A stretch of 64,000 bases of DNA from Bactericera cockerelli. Taxonomy: Eukaryota > Arthropoda > Insecta > Hemiptera > Triozidae. This document shows positions 46,770 to 56,904 of this stretch, in pieces. How positions within the stretch are numbered: the stretch's first letter is position 1; every line of letters begins with the position of its first letter. Where the stretch lies: the NCBI GenBank assembly GCA_024516035.1, contig CM044964.1, positions 14,145,597 through 14,209,596 on the forward strand. Direction: 5' to 3'. Under the pieces are notes generated by a model. The model was given only the letters and a program-made list of their open reading frames with translations. It did no database searches and was not told the DNA's origin. The translations under genes and the position numbers were made by a program.

Positions 46770-47125
46770 ATTTCGTGGCGTAATGGTTGTGACTACTGCC
46801 CGTAGTCCAGATATCCCGAGTTCGATCCCCAGTTGCAGCAGACTTTTCGAAGAAAATTCCGTTCCCTCCAAACACGTGAGGCTGGCATTTTCGGCCCTAC
46901 CCAGGCTGGGTGAGGTTAATGTGGGTAGCTGGTACGATTACCAGCGAATGGAGGGTAACACCCCCGTCCTGATCAGGACGTTAAAACCAAATAGAATCGT
47001 TGGCGTTAGGAAGAGCATCCAGCTATAAAAAAATGTGCTCCATCCTACCAACCTCAACCATGAGGTTGAAGAATTTCAATCCCAATAGCAACGTAAGCTA
47101 ATATGGGATAAAGACAAGGGAGATA
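46770..47125 (+). repeat. SINE family C, full-length copy
   Basis: Order: tRNA-like head (box A-like GTGGCGTAATGGTTGTGAC; box B GAGTTCGATCCCC at 46818), linker, central domain (CCTACCCAGGCTGGGTGAGG; TACCAGCGAATGGAGGGTAA), RTE-LINE-like tail (TCGTTGGCGTTAGGAAGAGC), and an end with GTAAGCTAATATGGGATAAA. It is the best copy for defining the family. Confidence 0.9.
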
Positions 47126-47376
47126 CTGTATATAGTTAATAACTATATTGATTTCAACACAATAATATTATGCAAAAAATGCAATCATCTGCAAAAATAA
47201 ATGACATCTAGATAGCTAAAGAAATGACGTTACTTCACCTAGCTAACTAAATTAAGGGGTATTTTTCTTTTGGATAAAAAATATTTCTGTTTTATTCCAA
47301 GCTCAAATTCACCATATTCGTGAAAGAAAAATGCGTTTCGGTACTTTTAAAGATAAACAATGTACTTAACCTATAA

Positions 47377-47485
47377 AAGAACTGGAAGCAAGAATTTTCT
47401 ACTTCCATTTTGGTCAACCAAACTGGAAGAAGGAAGAGGAAAATTTCCTCTTCCAAAAGAAAAGTGACTTGCTTCCAGTTTAGTT
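47377..47485. repeat. Nested imperfect inverted repeat
   Basis: CTGGAAGCAAG (47381) pairs with CTTGCTTCCAG (about 47470), and an inner palindrome GGAAGAGGAAA/TTTCCTCTTCC sits at about 47435. It lies ~270 bases upstream of the promoter at 47756. Confidence 0.5.
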
Positions 47486-47755
47486 CATTTTATTCCAGTT
47501 TGGTTAACTTTGGTTAGAAAGAAAAATACGGCTTTACACTACTTCACCTAGATAACTTTCCAAATGTGTAATTTTATTGATTGATAAGAATATAACTAGC
47601 ATGTGAATATTTTAATTTAGATTGAAAATAAAATTGATAGTGCAAATGGAAATCCCAGCTTTTCACTTAATATTTATTACCTACTGAGCTGTGGATTCAC
47701 CATATTATTGTTGAAATTTAGAGATTCATTGATAATAGATATCTATAAAATTAGG

Positions 47756-47791
47756 TATAAAAGGTCGCTGATATCGATTATAAACGTCAGT
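47756..47791 (+). promoter_or_regulatory. Core promoter: TATA box plus TCAGT initiator
   Basis: TATAAAAGG at 47756-47764 and TCAGT at 47787-47791 place the start site A at 47789 with the TATA box at -33, ideal for arthropod Pol II promoters. The next gene on this strand is the secreted protein at 48096. Confidence 0.75.
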
Positions 47792-47889
47792 AGACAAGTG
47801 AAAATTGTTTTGTTCAGTAAAAGTTCGCAAACGAAGATTTCTAAATTTATAGTGTTTTCTATAAATAATAGAATTGCAATTTCCTGTGG
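47789..47889 (+). other. 5' UTR exon of the crystallin-like gene
   Basis: Predicted to run from the initiator to the donor GTAAAT at 47890. The matching acceptor is TTCTTTTCTAATTAG, ending at 48060, which places a second exon at 48061 just before the ATG at 48096. An alternative acceptor at 48013 would add a short uORF (ATG about 48030). Confidence 0.45.
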
Positions 47890-48095
47890 GTAAATTCGTA
47901 TCTACCAATTTTTAGGGTGCGACACCTGTTTTTTACAAAAGGACATACTGAAATTAAAAACTGATTTTTGACTTATTTGCATAATGAAAATAAACTGTTT
48001 GTCACTTTTTTAGACATTACAAAAATAACATGCCACGTTCAATTGGGTTCTTTTCTAATTAGAAGCTTCAAGATTTCGTCAACCTCTTTTACAAA

Positions 48096-48632
48096 ATGGT
48101 ATCCACATCAATTCTGTCAGCATTCATCGTCATCGCACTGTGTTGCTCCAGCTCCTTCGGGTGGAAAGTCTGGCTCTATGACAGATCGGAGTTCCGAGGC
48201 AACTACACGGAACTATCAGGCGAGACCAGAAAAATCAGGACCTGTGTGAACATCCCGGCGGAGCATCAACACCTGACCTCCTCCATCAACACCCACGGGG
48301 GCTGCATTCGTGTGTACCCGGAGGAAAACTGCACCGGCCGCTCCATAGAGGTTTCGCCCAGAACAGGCGCCCACTACCGGCTCTCACTGGCGGATTTCAA
48401 CAATCGGGCGGTCTCCATAGGACCATGTGTGCGCCGCCAAGTCGTGTACCCCGTGAGTAGTTTTGAGCAGAAGTTCTTTGTGAGCTCTGAAAATTCAACT
48501 GAAACAGAAGTGCCCGTACCAGTTTCACAGCCTGTGCAGGGATCTGCAGTATCTCCACTGAAGAAACAAAGGGAGAATAGAAAGGACAAAGGAAGTCAGA
48601 ATCGACCCCAGTCAACCCCAAAAATTCTTTAA
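48096..48632 (+). CDS. Secreted beta/gamma-crystallin-like protein
   Basis: 178-residue frame. Residues 1-22 form a clear signal peptide (SILSAFIVIALCCSSS). The mature part opens WKVWLYDRSEFRGNYTELSG, a Greek-key motif with aromatic start and conserved Gly and Ser/Gly. A second half follows with GGCIRVYPEENCTGRSIEVS and VSIGPC. Four Cys (RTC, GGC, ENC, GPC) could form two disulphides, and NYT and NCT are possible glycosylation sites. The order fits one beta/gamma-crystallin domain of about 90 residues, the fold used in lens proteins, some Ca2+-binding microbial proteins and some invertebrate secreted proteins. Function in this host is unknown. A strong donor (GTGAGT at 48453) lies in phase 0 right after VVYP, so the real exon may end there and the last ~60 polar residues may be intron read-through. 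The TATA/initiator promoter lies ~300 bases upstream. Confidence 0.75.
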   Translation: MVSTSILSAFIVIALCCSSSFGWKVWLYDRSEFRGNYTELSGETRKIRTCVNIPAEHQHLTSSINTHGGCIRVYPEENCTGRSIEVSPRTGAHYRLSLADFNNRAVSIGPCVRRQVVYPVSSFEQKFFVSSENSTETEVPVPVSQPVQGSAVSPLKKQRENRKDKGSQNRPQSTPKIL

Positions 48633-48785
48633 ATTCAACTGAAGTGCTTGAACCAGTTTCAGGGATCTCAACTGACGAATATGCGTTCTTCACAATCTGT
48701 GCAGAAATTTCAACTCTCGAATGGGCGAGTTTTACAGCCTATATTGTGTGCAGGGATCTGCAATATCTCTACTGAAGAATCAAAG
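48505..48785. repeat. Diverged tandem duplication after the crystallin domain
   Basis: AAATTCAACTGAA...GTACCAGTTTCA, CCTGTGCAGGGATCTGCA and TATCTCCACTGAAGAA recur at 48627-48785 in diverged form, which supports intronic or UTR status for this stretch. Confidence 0.55.
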
Positions 48786-48791
48786 GGACAT

Positions 48792-48998
48792 CTAGCCAGC
48801 GTCGATGGCTCTCGTAGGATCACCGAAGTTAAGCAACGCCCAGCGAGGTGAAGACTTCGTGATGCTGGGATTCCGACCCAACCCAGGCTGGGTGAAGTCA
48901 ATGTGGGTAGCAAGTGTGTAGGTTTCCTGTGAATGGAAGGTAACACCCCCGTCGTGATATGACCATGCAACCGAAGTCAAACCCAAATAAAAAAAAAT
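48792..48998 (+). repeat. 5S-derived SINE (family D), internally deleted head
   Basis: AGCCAGCGTCGATGGCTC, then GATCACCGAAGTTAAGCAAC and AGCGAGGTGAAGACTTCGTG: the 5S box C segment is deleted. Body: AACCCAGGCTGGGTGAAGTC, CCCCGTCGTGATATGACCAT, then an A-rich end. Confidence 0.9.
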
Positions 48999-49009
48999 AT
49001 CTGAAGTCG

Positions 49010-50060
49010 AGTGGTTAGCACACAGGAATCCGAGTTAGATGGACGCGGTTCAAATGTCAAAACTTTAACAAAACGCATCAAAATTATTAACCAACTGCCT
49101 ATTAATTTTATTTTTTCAAGAAAAAAGGTTGAAGGTGCAGAGATCCTCAGATCATTCTTTAGTCATTCTCTTCCACCCAACCCCATTAGTTTCTCACCTG
49201 CATCACTGTTCCTGTGGGATAGACGATGGCTCGCCGCTGTCTAATTCTGGACAAGATGTCAGGGTTTGAATAAGCCCCGCCCAGCACTAAACAGCAACAA
49301 GTGAAGAAAAACTCACTGTGCATAGTTACAATTCCAAGCTGATAGCTGAATTACTTCTTCTTTTTTTGCTTTGCTTCAGGTGAACATTCTCGCGTTTTCA
49401 GCTTCAGAAAATTCATATGCTGAGTGATTTTTTTTATATATATTTTCTTGTTTTAAACTGAAAGATGGCTTTAGGGCTTTTGAGTTGTTTCAAATGGTAT
49501 TTCAAGCTATAAGATATTTTATTTCTGCTGTATTCTGTCGACATTTTTTGAAGAATAAATCAATCACCATGGCATTTTAACACATATGAACTAACCAATA
49601 TTTTAATTTATTAATCGGAATTTGTTGTATTTGTTATAAAACAATTCTTATATACAATTTGAAAAAAAATAATATATAATTATTTTTAAAAATGTAATTA
49701 AACTTAATAAACTGATGAATATTTTAATTCTTAGTTGATTAAATTAATCTTTAACAAGGAGAGAGGGTACAAAATTTATCTATACCTACAACTATACCAA
49801 TGTAATGCTTAGGTCGACATACTAGAGTAAAGTATGACAAGATAGTGACCGATATTCTGAACGGAGATGACACAGTAAACCTCAGCAAACTTTCTGTCAC
49901 CCAAATACTGAACTGAAATTGTCAGGTAAACATTCTTTCTAACACAAGTGTTAAATTCTATTGCAAATACTGGGCCGGAATAAACATAGACGATTTGTTA
50001 CTATTTGAGCTACTGGTCACACAGCCTAGTGGGGTCGGAAATAACCAGAATCTCAAAGGT
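49010..50060. other. AT-rich intergenic sequence
   Basis: No gene is supported. A tRNA-like fragment (GTCGAGTGGTTAGCACACAG, 49007) and a stretch resembling the LINE tail repeat (TCTTCCACCCAACCCC, 49169) are the only recognisable items. Confidence 0.35.
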
Positions 50061-50063
50061 CCC

Positions 50064-50130
50064 ACCAAGTTCTAACCTGGCTTGACGGTGCTTAACTTCA
50101 GTGATCTTTCAAGAACTGGAGTATTATTAT
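50064..50130 (-). repeat. 5S-derived SINE fragment
   Basis: The minus strand reads GATCACTGAAGTTAAGCACC with flanking 5S-like bases, a decayed family D head. Confidence 0.55.
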
Positions 50131-51329
50131 TTGCACAAGAAATTTGATACATTTGGTCGTATAAAACCGGTTCCTATAGCCTGAGAATAATTTTTTAAAC
50201 TGTTGATTTTTGAATCAATGATTTATTCAAAAATGATTTATCTTAGTTAATGGCTCACTTACAATATCAATCCATTTGGGTGTTCGAAATGCCACGAATA
50301 ACACTAATCAGCTGATTAGCTCCATTCAGATATTTTCCGTCTATTCTTTTCTTAGATCTCAGAAATTATAAAAAGTTTACTTGATATCTATTGAACAAAT
50401 AAAAACACTTCATAATTATTATTTTTTACGTTAAACGGAAAAAGTTGTTTTATTGAGTAGGTATAGTTAGACAAAAAATAAGGAACTTATCAGTCTTGAG
50501 AACTTAGAAAAAAATACGAAAAATAAAAAATAATCAAAAACAAAAGAAAATCGAAGTTTCAACAATACAAAACTGAAAATAATTTCAAGATATCAAGAGC
50601 GGAATGGAGGTTCAGGTGTTAGGAAGAGTGAGCTATTTTTTAAATCTAGGTGGGAATGAGTAAATATTAACATACATAATCCTGATAGGTACCTAAGAAG
50701 AGAATGGTATTCGGCTTAAACCTAAAAGGGTTACAAATTATTAACCTAAAGGAAAAGAGAATTATTAATACATATACTACCTACTACGTACAAAAGACAT
50801 TTCTGTTTAATGAGATAACTCTATACAATACACCTTTCTTTTAGGGCAGCTTCTGAGCTAAGAAAAGAGTAACCTTAGGATATATAAATATAATACATGG
50901 ATAATACTAATAAGAATACGTGAAGGATGGATTATGGAAAAAGTACGCAACACATTTGATAATAAGGAGTAAGGACAGACAGACGAGATGCAAGGACAAT
51001 AGGTCCTAGAATGGATAGATAATTCATGCAAAAAAGGATGAAAAGAGAGTTAAAAATAAGGATATGAGGATATGAAACTTACAGCTAGTCACTATCCACA
51101 CCTGGGCCTCATTCCAGAAACATCTCTCACTTTCAAACACCCAAATCTCCCATTCAACCATGTTTCTTCAAATGAATCCAATCAAAGTGCATCGTATGAC
51201 AGTTGAAAGGGAGATTTGGGGATTATGAGAGAGAAAGCCTTTTGGAAAGAGGCCCTGCAATATTTTGTAATATGAACACATAACTATACATCCTATACCT
51301 AGTTTCATAATGATAGGTCTTCAATTTGA

Positions 51330-51425
51330 TCATAAAACTTTCACAAAAACGGCAAAACATCTATAGAACAAATCTCCGTGTAACAAAAACGGCAAAACAT
51401 CTATAGAACAAATCTCCCTCTAACA
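51330..51425 (-). repeat. ~41 bp duplication in the sHSP 3' region
   Basis: AACAAAAACGGCAAAACATC and TATAGAACAAATCTCC occur twice in tandem, 75-170 bases past the stop codon of the small heat-shock gene. Confidence 0.8.
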
Positions 51426-51498
51426 CTGCAAATAAATCATTCATCACAAAAACCTCTCAAAACCTCCAAAAAACAGCTCCGAGAAACCTCCCGCTCAT

Positions 51499-53052
51499 TT
51501 AAGACTCCATCGTCTCGCCGCCGCTGGGGGCGGCTCCTTTTCCGCCGGACTTGACGGCTGGCTGATTGGTCTGCACCACCGGGATGGCCCGCTCTCCAGC
51601 GCCGCCCTCGGGGGTTTTCTTGGGCGCCACAATCGACAGCACCCCATCGGACGATAGTTTGGACGCTACTTGCGACGCGTCGACGCTCTCAGGGATGCGG
51701 TAGCGACGCGTGAACTCCCGGGAGATGAACCCGTGCTGGTCGCTACGCTCCTCGTGCTTCGCGTGAACCACGATGAAATCGTCGACGACTTTGACGTTGA
51801 TCTCTTCCGGCTTGAACTGCTGCACGTCCAGGTTGACCTGTGAACGAGAAAAAAGTTATCATTTTGAGATGTGCTTCTAATAATAATAATAACCCCGCCC
51901 ATTAGTTAGGACATATATTATGTATATATTTGTTTATTTTTTCTTTATTTTTTTCTTCTATTATATTGTATTTTCATTTGTAATTATTTGTATTGTATAA
52001 TATAATATGTCCTATCTCTATATATAAAACAGAAAAAAGGACTACCTACCTACCTATGTTTGTTTGTCCGGAGTTGTTTAGCCAAAACGGTAAGAGATAG
52101 CGAAAAATGTCTCAGAATTGACCCCCCCAAAACCATTATCGCTTTGTCCAGAAAAATTATAAAAAGTTCAAAAAGGCATTGCTGTCCAGCAGTACGGCCA
52201 TGCCTTAGTAAATTTGAAATTTAGTCCCGTTGCAAAGCACGGGCAAACGGCTAGTTACCTAATAAAGTGTAAATAAATAAAGTATAAATAATAATAATAG
52301 TTTATTTATTTATTTTCTTTATAAAGAAACATTTATACAAAGGTGCTTCTCCTAAGCTTTGAAGGGCTTCTAAGAGATATTTATTGTGTTCATCACTTTC
52401 GTGATATCACAACTACTGAATCTCGCTTTACTAAATCTACGCTAAAGCCGGGACTTGAACCACCGACCTCCAGATTACAAGTCTGTCGCCTTATCGATCA
52501 AGCTACTGAGGTCGGTCACTTTCGTGATATCACAACTACTGAATCTCGCTTTACTAAATCTTCGCTAAAGCCAGGACTTGAACCACCGACCTCCAGATTA
52601 CAAGTCCGCCGCCTTATCGATCAAGCTACTGAGGACGAGAAGGGGTATCACATTTGTTAGATGGACACTTGTGAAATGGTCGATGAGCTGGAAGACGGTA
52701 GTAGATTTAGGATTTCAATTGTTGAAGCCAAACATTGGTAGTCTTAACTGGAAGATCTAGTCTAGCGCATAGACCCGCGGATATACCACCCTGAATATTT
52801 TCTCTTTATTCTTATGTGACCACTGAACACATTCTCATTGAATGTGAGTATTCTTTCCCTATTTTTTTATTTTTTTATATCAGTTATTTTATTCTTAAGG
52901 AAAGCAAATTAGATTCTTCTGAGTAGCTCAATTGGGAGTTTCCAGCAAATGAGGGGAAGGAGAAAAGAGAGTGAGTGGGAGAGAGAGAGAGAGTGAGAGA
53001 GAGAGCGAGAGAGAGAGAGAGCAAGAGAAAGGAGAGAGAGAGAGGGAGAGAG

Positions 53053-53102
<50 letters not shown>

Positions 53103-53476
53103 GAGAGAGATAGGGGGGAGAGAGAGGGGGAGAGAGAGAGAAAGTAGAGACAGGACAAGAGAGAGAGAGAGAGAGAGAGGAGGGGAGAGAAAAGAGGAAG
53201 AAACAAATAATGAGTGAGAGAGGAAGAGAGATTCAATGCACTCACCTTTAATCCTGATTTGTCCAGCGCCAGATTGGACACTCCACTTTCACTCTCCAGG
53301 CCAGACCTCCAGGGTCGCAGGTAGCCTGAGCGCAGGGGAACACTCAGAACCCGCGGTGTTGCCAGACTGAACAGAGAGTCATGGCCGGGGTGGTAGCCCA
53401 GACCGAAGTGTTGGTCGTAGAGAGAGGGGTGGGCCAAGTCTTCCAGCTCGTTCAGGAGGTACGGGATGAGGGACAT
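51499..53476 (-). CDS. Small heat-shock protein (HSP20 / alpha-crystallin family), two coding exons
   Basis: Coding exons are 53476-53246 (ATG at 53476; 77 codons) and 51837-51499 (112 codons plus TAA), giving 189 residues. The donor is GTGAGT at 53245. The acceptor is TTCTCGTTCACAG, ending at 51838. The junction is in phase 0, joining LDKSGLK to VNLDVQQFKPEEINVKVVDD. The N-terminal arm begins MSLIPYLLNELEDLAHPS. The alpha-crystallin domain (about residues 70-152) includes HAKHEERSDQHGFISREFTR, YRIPESVD and LSSDGVLSIVAPK. An I-P-V motif lies in the C-terminal tail (RAIPVVQ). It is expected to be an ATP-independent cytosolic holdase that oligomerises and binds unfolding proteins under stress. 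The length and domain layout match insect l(2)efl-type proteins. The coding intron holds a Helitron, SINEs and a GA tract. Heat-shock elements lie upstream. Confidence 0.93.
51885..52013 (+). repeat. LINE 3'-end repeat in the sHSP intron
   Basis: AACCCCGCCCATTAGTTAGG and ACATATATTATGTATATATT match the 3' tail seen reversed at 23985-24190. Confidence 0.6.
52015..52254 (+). mobile_element. Non-autonomous Helitron, 240 bp
   Basis: It starts TCTCTATATATAAAACAG after a host A, and ends CTAG before a host T, the A/T insertion rule of Helitrons. A hairpin CCCGT-TGCAAAGC-ACGGG lies 8 bases before the terminal CTAG. The internal TTTGTTTGTCCGG and TAGCCAAAACGG phrases also look Helitron-like. There is no coding capacity, so it depended on Rep/helicase from elsewhere. 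It lies within the sHSP coding intron. Confidence 0.85.
52394..52633 (-). repeat. SINE family B (tRNA-Thr-like head), tandem pair
   Basis: Two copies with a 123 bp period. The minus strand reads CTCAGTAGCTTGATCGATAA, GACTTGTAATCTGGAGGTC, box B GGTTCAAGTCC, then TTTAGTAAAGCGAGATTCAG and TTGTGATATCAC. The anticodon position TGT would suit Thr. One related copy lies at 55535 (+). The near-identical pair indicates a recent tandem duplication. Confidence 0.8.
52975..53225. repeat. GA-rich microsatellite next to the sHSP donor
   Basis: About 250 bases of GAGA repeats ending some 20 bases from the intron donor of the heat-shock gene. On the coding (minus) strand it is a long CT tract at the start of the intron. 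Confidence 0.95.
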
Positions 53477-53498
53477 GTTGAGAAACGCTGTTTGTTCT

Positions 53499-54404
53499 GA
53501 AAAAAAAAAAAAAAAAAACATAAATATTAAAATGGTTCCAATTCGTACGCTGTGTGGTTTCACTAAATTATTTTGTTGACACAAATTTAAGGGGTGTCTA
53601 AGCATTACGAAACTTACCACATTAACTACTCATTAACGAGCAACATTTAACCTCACTCAGCCCTATTTGGGTCCGAATACTCAGAATATGAGGTTACACA
53701 TTTTCACTAATAACCACAAATGAATTCTATTCCCACACAAAAAAAGAAATTATCAACCATGTTTGTTTAGCTTCAATGAAACGCCATGAATGTATTATGA
53801 AATTCTCTGATGAATAATCATACCGTCACAATTATCTAACTTAAGTACTGGTAAAGTGGGTAAGAATACAAAGTTCCTACAGTACAAAAAGCAGTAGAAT
53901 CTGCTATGAGTGATTATTTACATTTTGCAGAGCTACATAAAATAATAGGTCTCCTTAACACACGAAGGACAGAATTGATTGACGTTTTCGTAATACCTCT
54001 AAGGCGCTAAGTCTCGGATCGCAGACTGTCTTAAGATAGGGAAAACCATGCAATGCTAAGCAATGACTTAAGTTGTCGTTTTTATCTATTAATTTCGCCC
54101 TAGGAGGTGAAGTATACCTCATCCGAGTCATCAGTCATCGTCCCCCAATAAAAAAGAAATATACCGGAAATGGATCACCTAGGCCAGAGCCACCAGGCCG
54201 AGTGGTTAGCACAGCGGATTAGTGGTCAAGAAAGCGGGGTTCGATTACTGCTCACGACAAAAAGAAAAACAAGATAGCTCTGCTCCATTGTTATCTTGGA
54301 GGCGGGGACCAAATTCAGTAAGTCTGACATGTAAATAATTACTTTAAAACCGGCTGGCGTAATTAAAAATAGCTAGGTAGGATATGGTATAGGGAACAAC
54401 TTAC
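53499..54404 (-). other. Intron 1 of the sHSP gene (5' UTR intron)
   Basis: Donor GTAAGT at 54404-54399 and acceptor TTTTTTCAG ending at 53497, with a long T tract before it. The intron holds a tRNA-like SINE fragment at 54190-54262 (CCGAGTGGTTAGCACAGCGG, box B-like GGGGTTCGATTAC) and a SINE scrap near 53650. Confidence 0.7.
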
Positions 54405-54644
54405 CTTTGATGTGAATGAATTCAGAGAATGAAGCACTTAACGAAAAGGATAAATGCTCACTTGTTAAAACTCGCGGATATTTATGTTATCGCACTTCAA
54501 GAAAAAACTTTAATCGTTATCACTTTGAACAGAAAAAGAAAAAACTGGTAGCTTTGGACGCTTGCAAATATAATCACTTGAAGAAAATCGCACAATATCA
54601 CTTGCAATCACTGGCTTGTACGCTTGAAAATGAAAATTGAAACT
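54405..54644 (-). other. 5' UTR exon of the sHSP gene
   Basis: Runs from the TCAGTT initiator (A at 54644) to the donor at 54405. On the minus strand it is rich in CAAG/TTTC with few ATGs, like the long unstructured leaders of insect heat-shock mRNAs. Confidence 0.65.
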
Positions 54645-54760
54645 GAATGATAGAGTAACGGTGACCGGTATAAATACGAAGATTTGAATTTCCAGAAGAT
54701 TCAATGGAGGATTCCAGAAAAACGTAGAAAATTCCAGAGCAATCTTCTAAAGAAGCGTTC
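54642..54760 (-). promoter_or_regulatory. Heat-shock promoter: HSEs, TATA-like box, initiator
   Basis: On the minus strand a TATTTATA box (54676-54669) lies 32-25 bases upstream of the initiator TCAGTT (A at 54644). A perfect three-unit HSE (TTCCAGAAGATTC as written on the plus strand, 54690-54702) sits at about -46 to -58. Further TTCnnGAA units lie at 54712-54719 and 54727-54734, with looser ones to 54760. This arrangement predicts direct HSF control. Confidence 0.85.
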
Positions 54761-54799
54761 TATGTATTGAGTGAAGGTTTTAAATAGTTTCAGAAAAAT

Positions 54800-55530
54800 A
54801 CAACAGAGGGCGCCAGTTTTAGAATGATGAATAAGGGTGGTTCAAAAAACTTTTGAAATAAGAACCTTGAAAACTGTCGTATCGTCATTGGAAAAATAGT
54901 TAAAACTTTTGATATATTTATTATACTATTGAAAAAAGTTATAATTTATATCTAAAATTTTTTATATGAAACTTTCTATTATCAAATTGTGATCATGAAT
55001 ATTTAGTTTTTATCTACCACACTGTATACTAGATTTGACGAAAGCGCTCTCTATGGGCATTTAGCGAAACTATCTTCAACAGTCCTGAAAATCAGAAGCT
55101 TGTTTGATGTTCACGCATACTCCAGGGGTTCACAAACTGCGTCCAGACTGAAATTTCTAGAAAGCCCGAGAGTTTTCCATTTTAAGCAGGGGTTTTCCAA
55201 ATTCGGTAGCTACCACAGAAACTATTAAAATCGGAGAAGTATTGGGAAATTTACTTTGTAGGTACAGTTAGATTGACATGCATGTATTGTAAAGTACCCA
55301 TCTGGAAATATCGACTAAAAATTATGACATAATATCACAAAGAAAAATCATTATAATATTATTATTATTGATAGTGGACTCTGTAATTTTGTGAAGGTGT
55401 ATCATACTGATTTAGGTAGAACACTATAATTTTTCTGTGATGTTAGTAAAAATTATGTAGTTCTTCCTCAATCAGCATTATGTTATTATTATTATCATTA
55501 ATTAATTGGTTAATAATTTTAATATTTGAA
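54800..55530. other. AT-rich intergenic sequence
   Basis: Separates the sHSP promoter from the SINE cluster. No gene or repeat recognised. Confidence 0.35.
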
Positions 55531-55534
55531 TGAC

Positions 55535-55685
55535 CTCAGTAGGTAAGTCAGTAGCTTGATCGATAAGGCGGCGGACTTATAACCCGGAGATCAGTGGTTC
55601 AAGTCCCGGTTTCAGCATATATTTAGCAAGTTTGAGTAGTTGTGATATCACGTAAGTGATTAACACAAATATGATAACTTTAACA
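55535..55685 (+). repeat. SINE family B single copy
   Basis: Head GACCTCAGTAGGTAAGTCAG and ATCGATAAGGCGGCGGACTT, box B GGTTCAAGTCCC, then AGTTGTGATATCACGTAAGT. It matches the tandem pair at 52394. Confidence 0.8.
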
Positions 55686-55885
55686 TAATTTATTTGGTAC
55701 GAGTCTTGTGGCTGCGTCTGACGCTAGATTGCGGAAGAGTGGGAGCCAGAGAGGAAGGATTGCGTCTCACAGGGCATCGGGCATAGTCATCTGCGGCTGC
55801 CTGTTAGACGCAGTTGCGCAGTCCCGGAACGCGTACGTGTCAAAAGTACATTAATCATTTTTTGCTTTCTAGAATTTCATTTTGT

Positions 55886-56102
55886 CCCGGTAGCTCAGTG
55901 GTAAAGGCGGCACTCTGTGAATACAGAGATTTCAGAGGTCATGGGTCGTGGGTTCGAAACCCAGCCGGGACATGACAAGTTATCCTTCCATTTGGGATTT
56001 TTACCACATAATAATATGTTTTGGGCTTACTGCTAAAGTAATGGGACTTGAATAGTCTTAATCGGTCAGTATAAATAAGGCGATATTATTATTATTATTT
56101 TA
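55886..56102 (+). repeat. SINE family A, full-length copy
   Basis: Head CCCGGTAGCTCAGTGGTAAA with box B GGGTTCGAAACCC. An inserted CAGAGATTTCAGAGGTCATG disrupts the tRNA fold. The body ACATGACAAGTTATCCTTCC follows, and the tail is ATTATTATTATT. Confidence 0.9.
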
Positions 56103-56900
56103 CATTATTTTAGCTCCTGCAAATTAAAAGACGATATCTACATTATATTTTCAGATAATTTCTCTCTTCCCTCTTTTTTTGCTCTCTCTTCCCAATTTAA
56201 TTTCTCTCACTCTGGGTGCATATTTGTGACACTTAGTCGTAAATTGAGTAATATTGTAACACGAATGTACTGTTCAATGTTACAAATTACGCAACTTGTT
56301 GTTTTATAGAAGATCTCTTTGGTTGTTGTTCCGTGCGGACAGTATCTGCATTTCATTAAAAAACTGAACTGAGTTGGTGTGAAAAATTACAAGCACAATC
56401 GAAAACTCAGTGAGCACATGTAGCATTCAATTTTAGGATGGGAATTACATTTTTTCATGTTACATTACAAAGGTATTTTCACTCAATGAAAAATCTGATC
56501 CCTCCTGTACCTCCGTAATGCGTTCAATTTATGGACCGTTCAGTTTGAGAAACCATGTCAGCTTCAATTTTCTTCCCCCGAATATGGCCAGTGTCCAACA
56601 TCCTCCTTGGAGATTTGATTGCTTCACTTTATTTTAGAATACAAGCCTTGTCGTGTGATAATCAACCTCCTTGAAAATGTGGTTGCTTCACTTTTTGATA
56701 TTTTCCAGCTTTGTCTGGTGAGAAAATTACCTCATTGGAGAGAGAGAGAGAAGAGCAGGCTCGACCGTGAGACGTATCCGTCCTTTGACTATACAGTCCG
56801 GTTTTCTTACTTTAATGTTGATATAGGGTTTATCTTTTGTATGATATTGTTGTAGATATATTTCTCTTACCCCAATTTATTGGACATTTCAAGAAAATAT
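56103..56900. other. Intergenic sequence
   Basis: No gene is supported. A short CT-rich patch occurs near 56160-56210. Confidence 0.35.
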
Positions 56901-56904
56901 TTTT

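Noticed and set aside
48453..48632. Treating the polar C-terminus after the crystallin domain as certain coding sequence
   Set aside because: A strong phase-0 donor lies exactly at the domain end and the following DNA is a diverged tandem duplication, so this part is left as uncertain.
55886..55972. A tRNA gene with an intron-like insert
   Set aside because: The anticodon arm is broken by an inserted segment, and the same head and body recur at 37978 and 63571, so it is a SINE.
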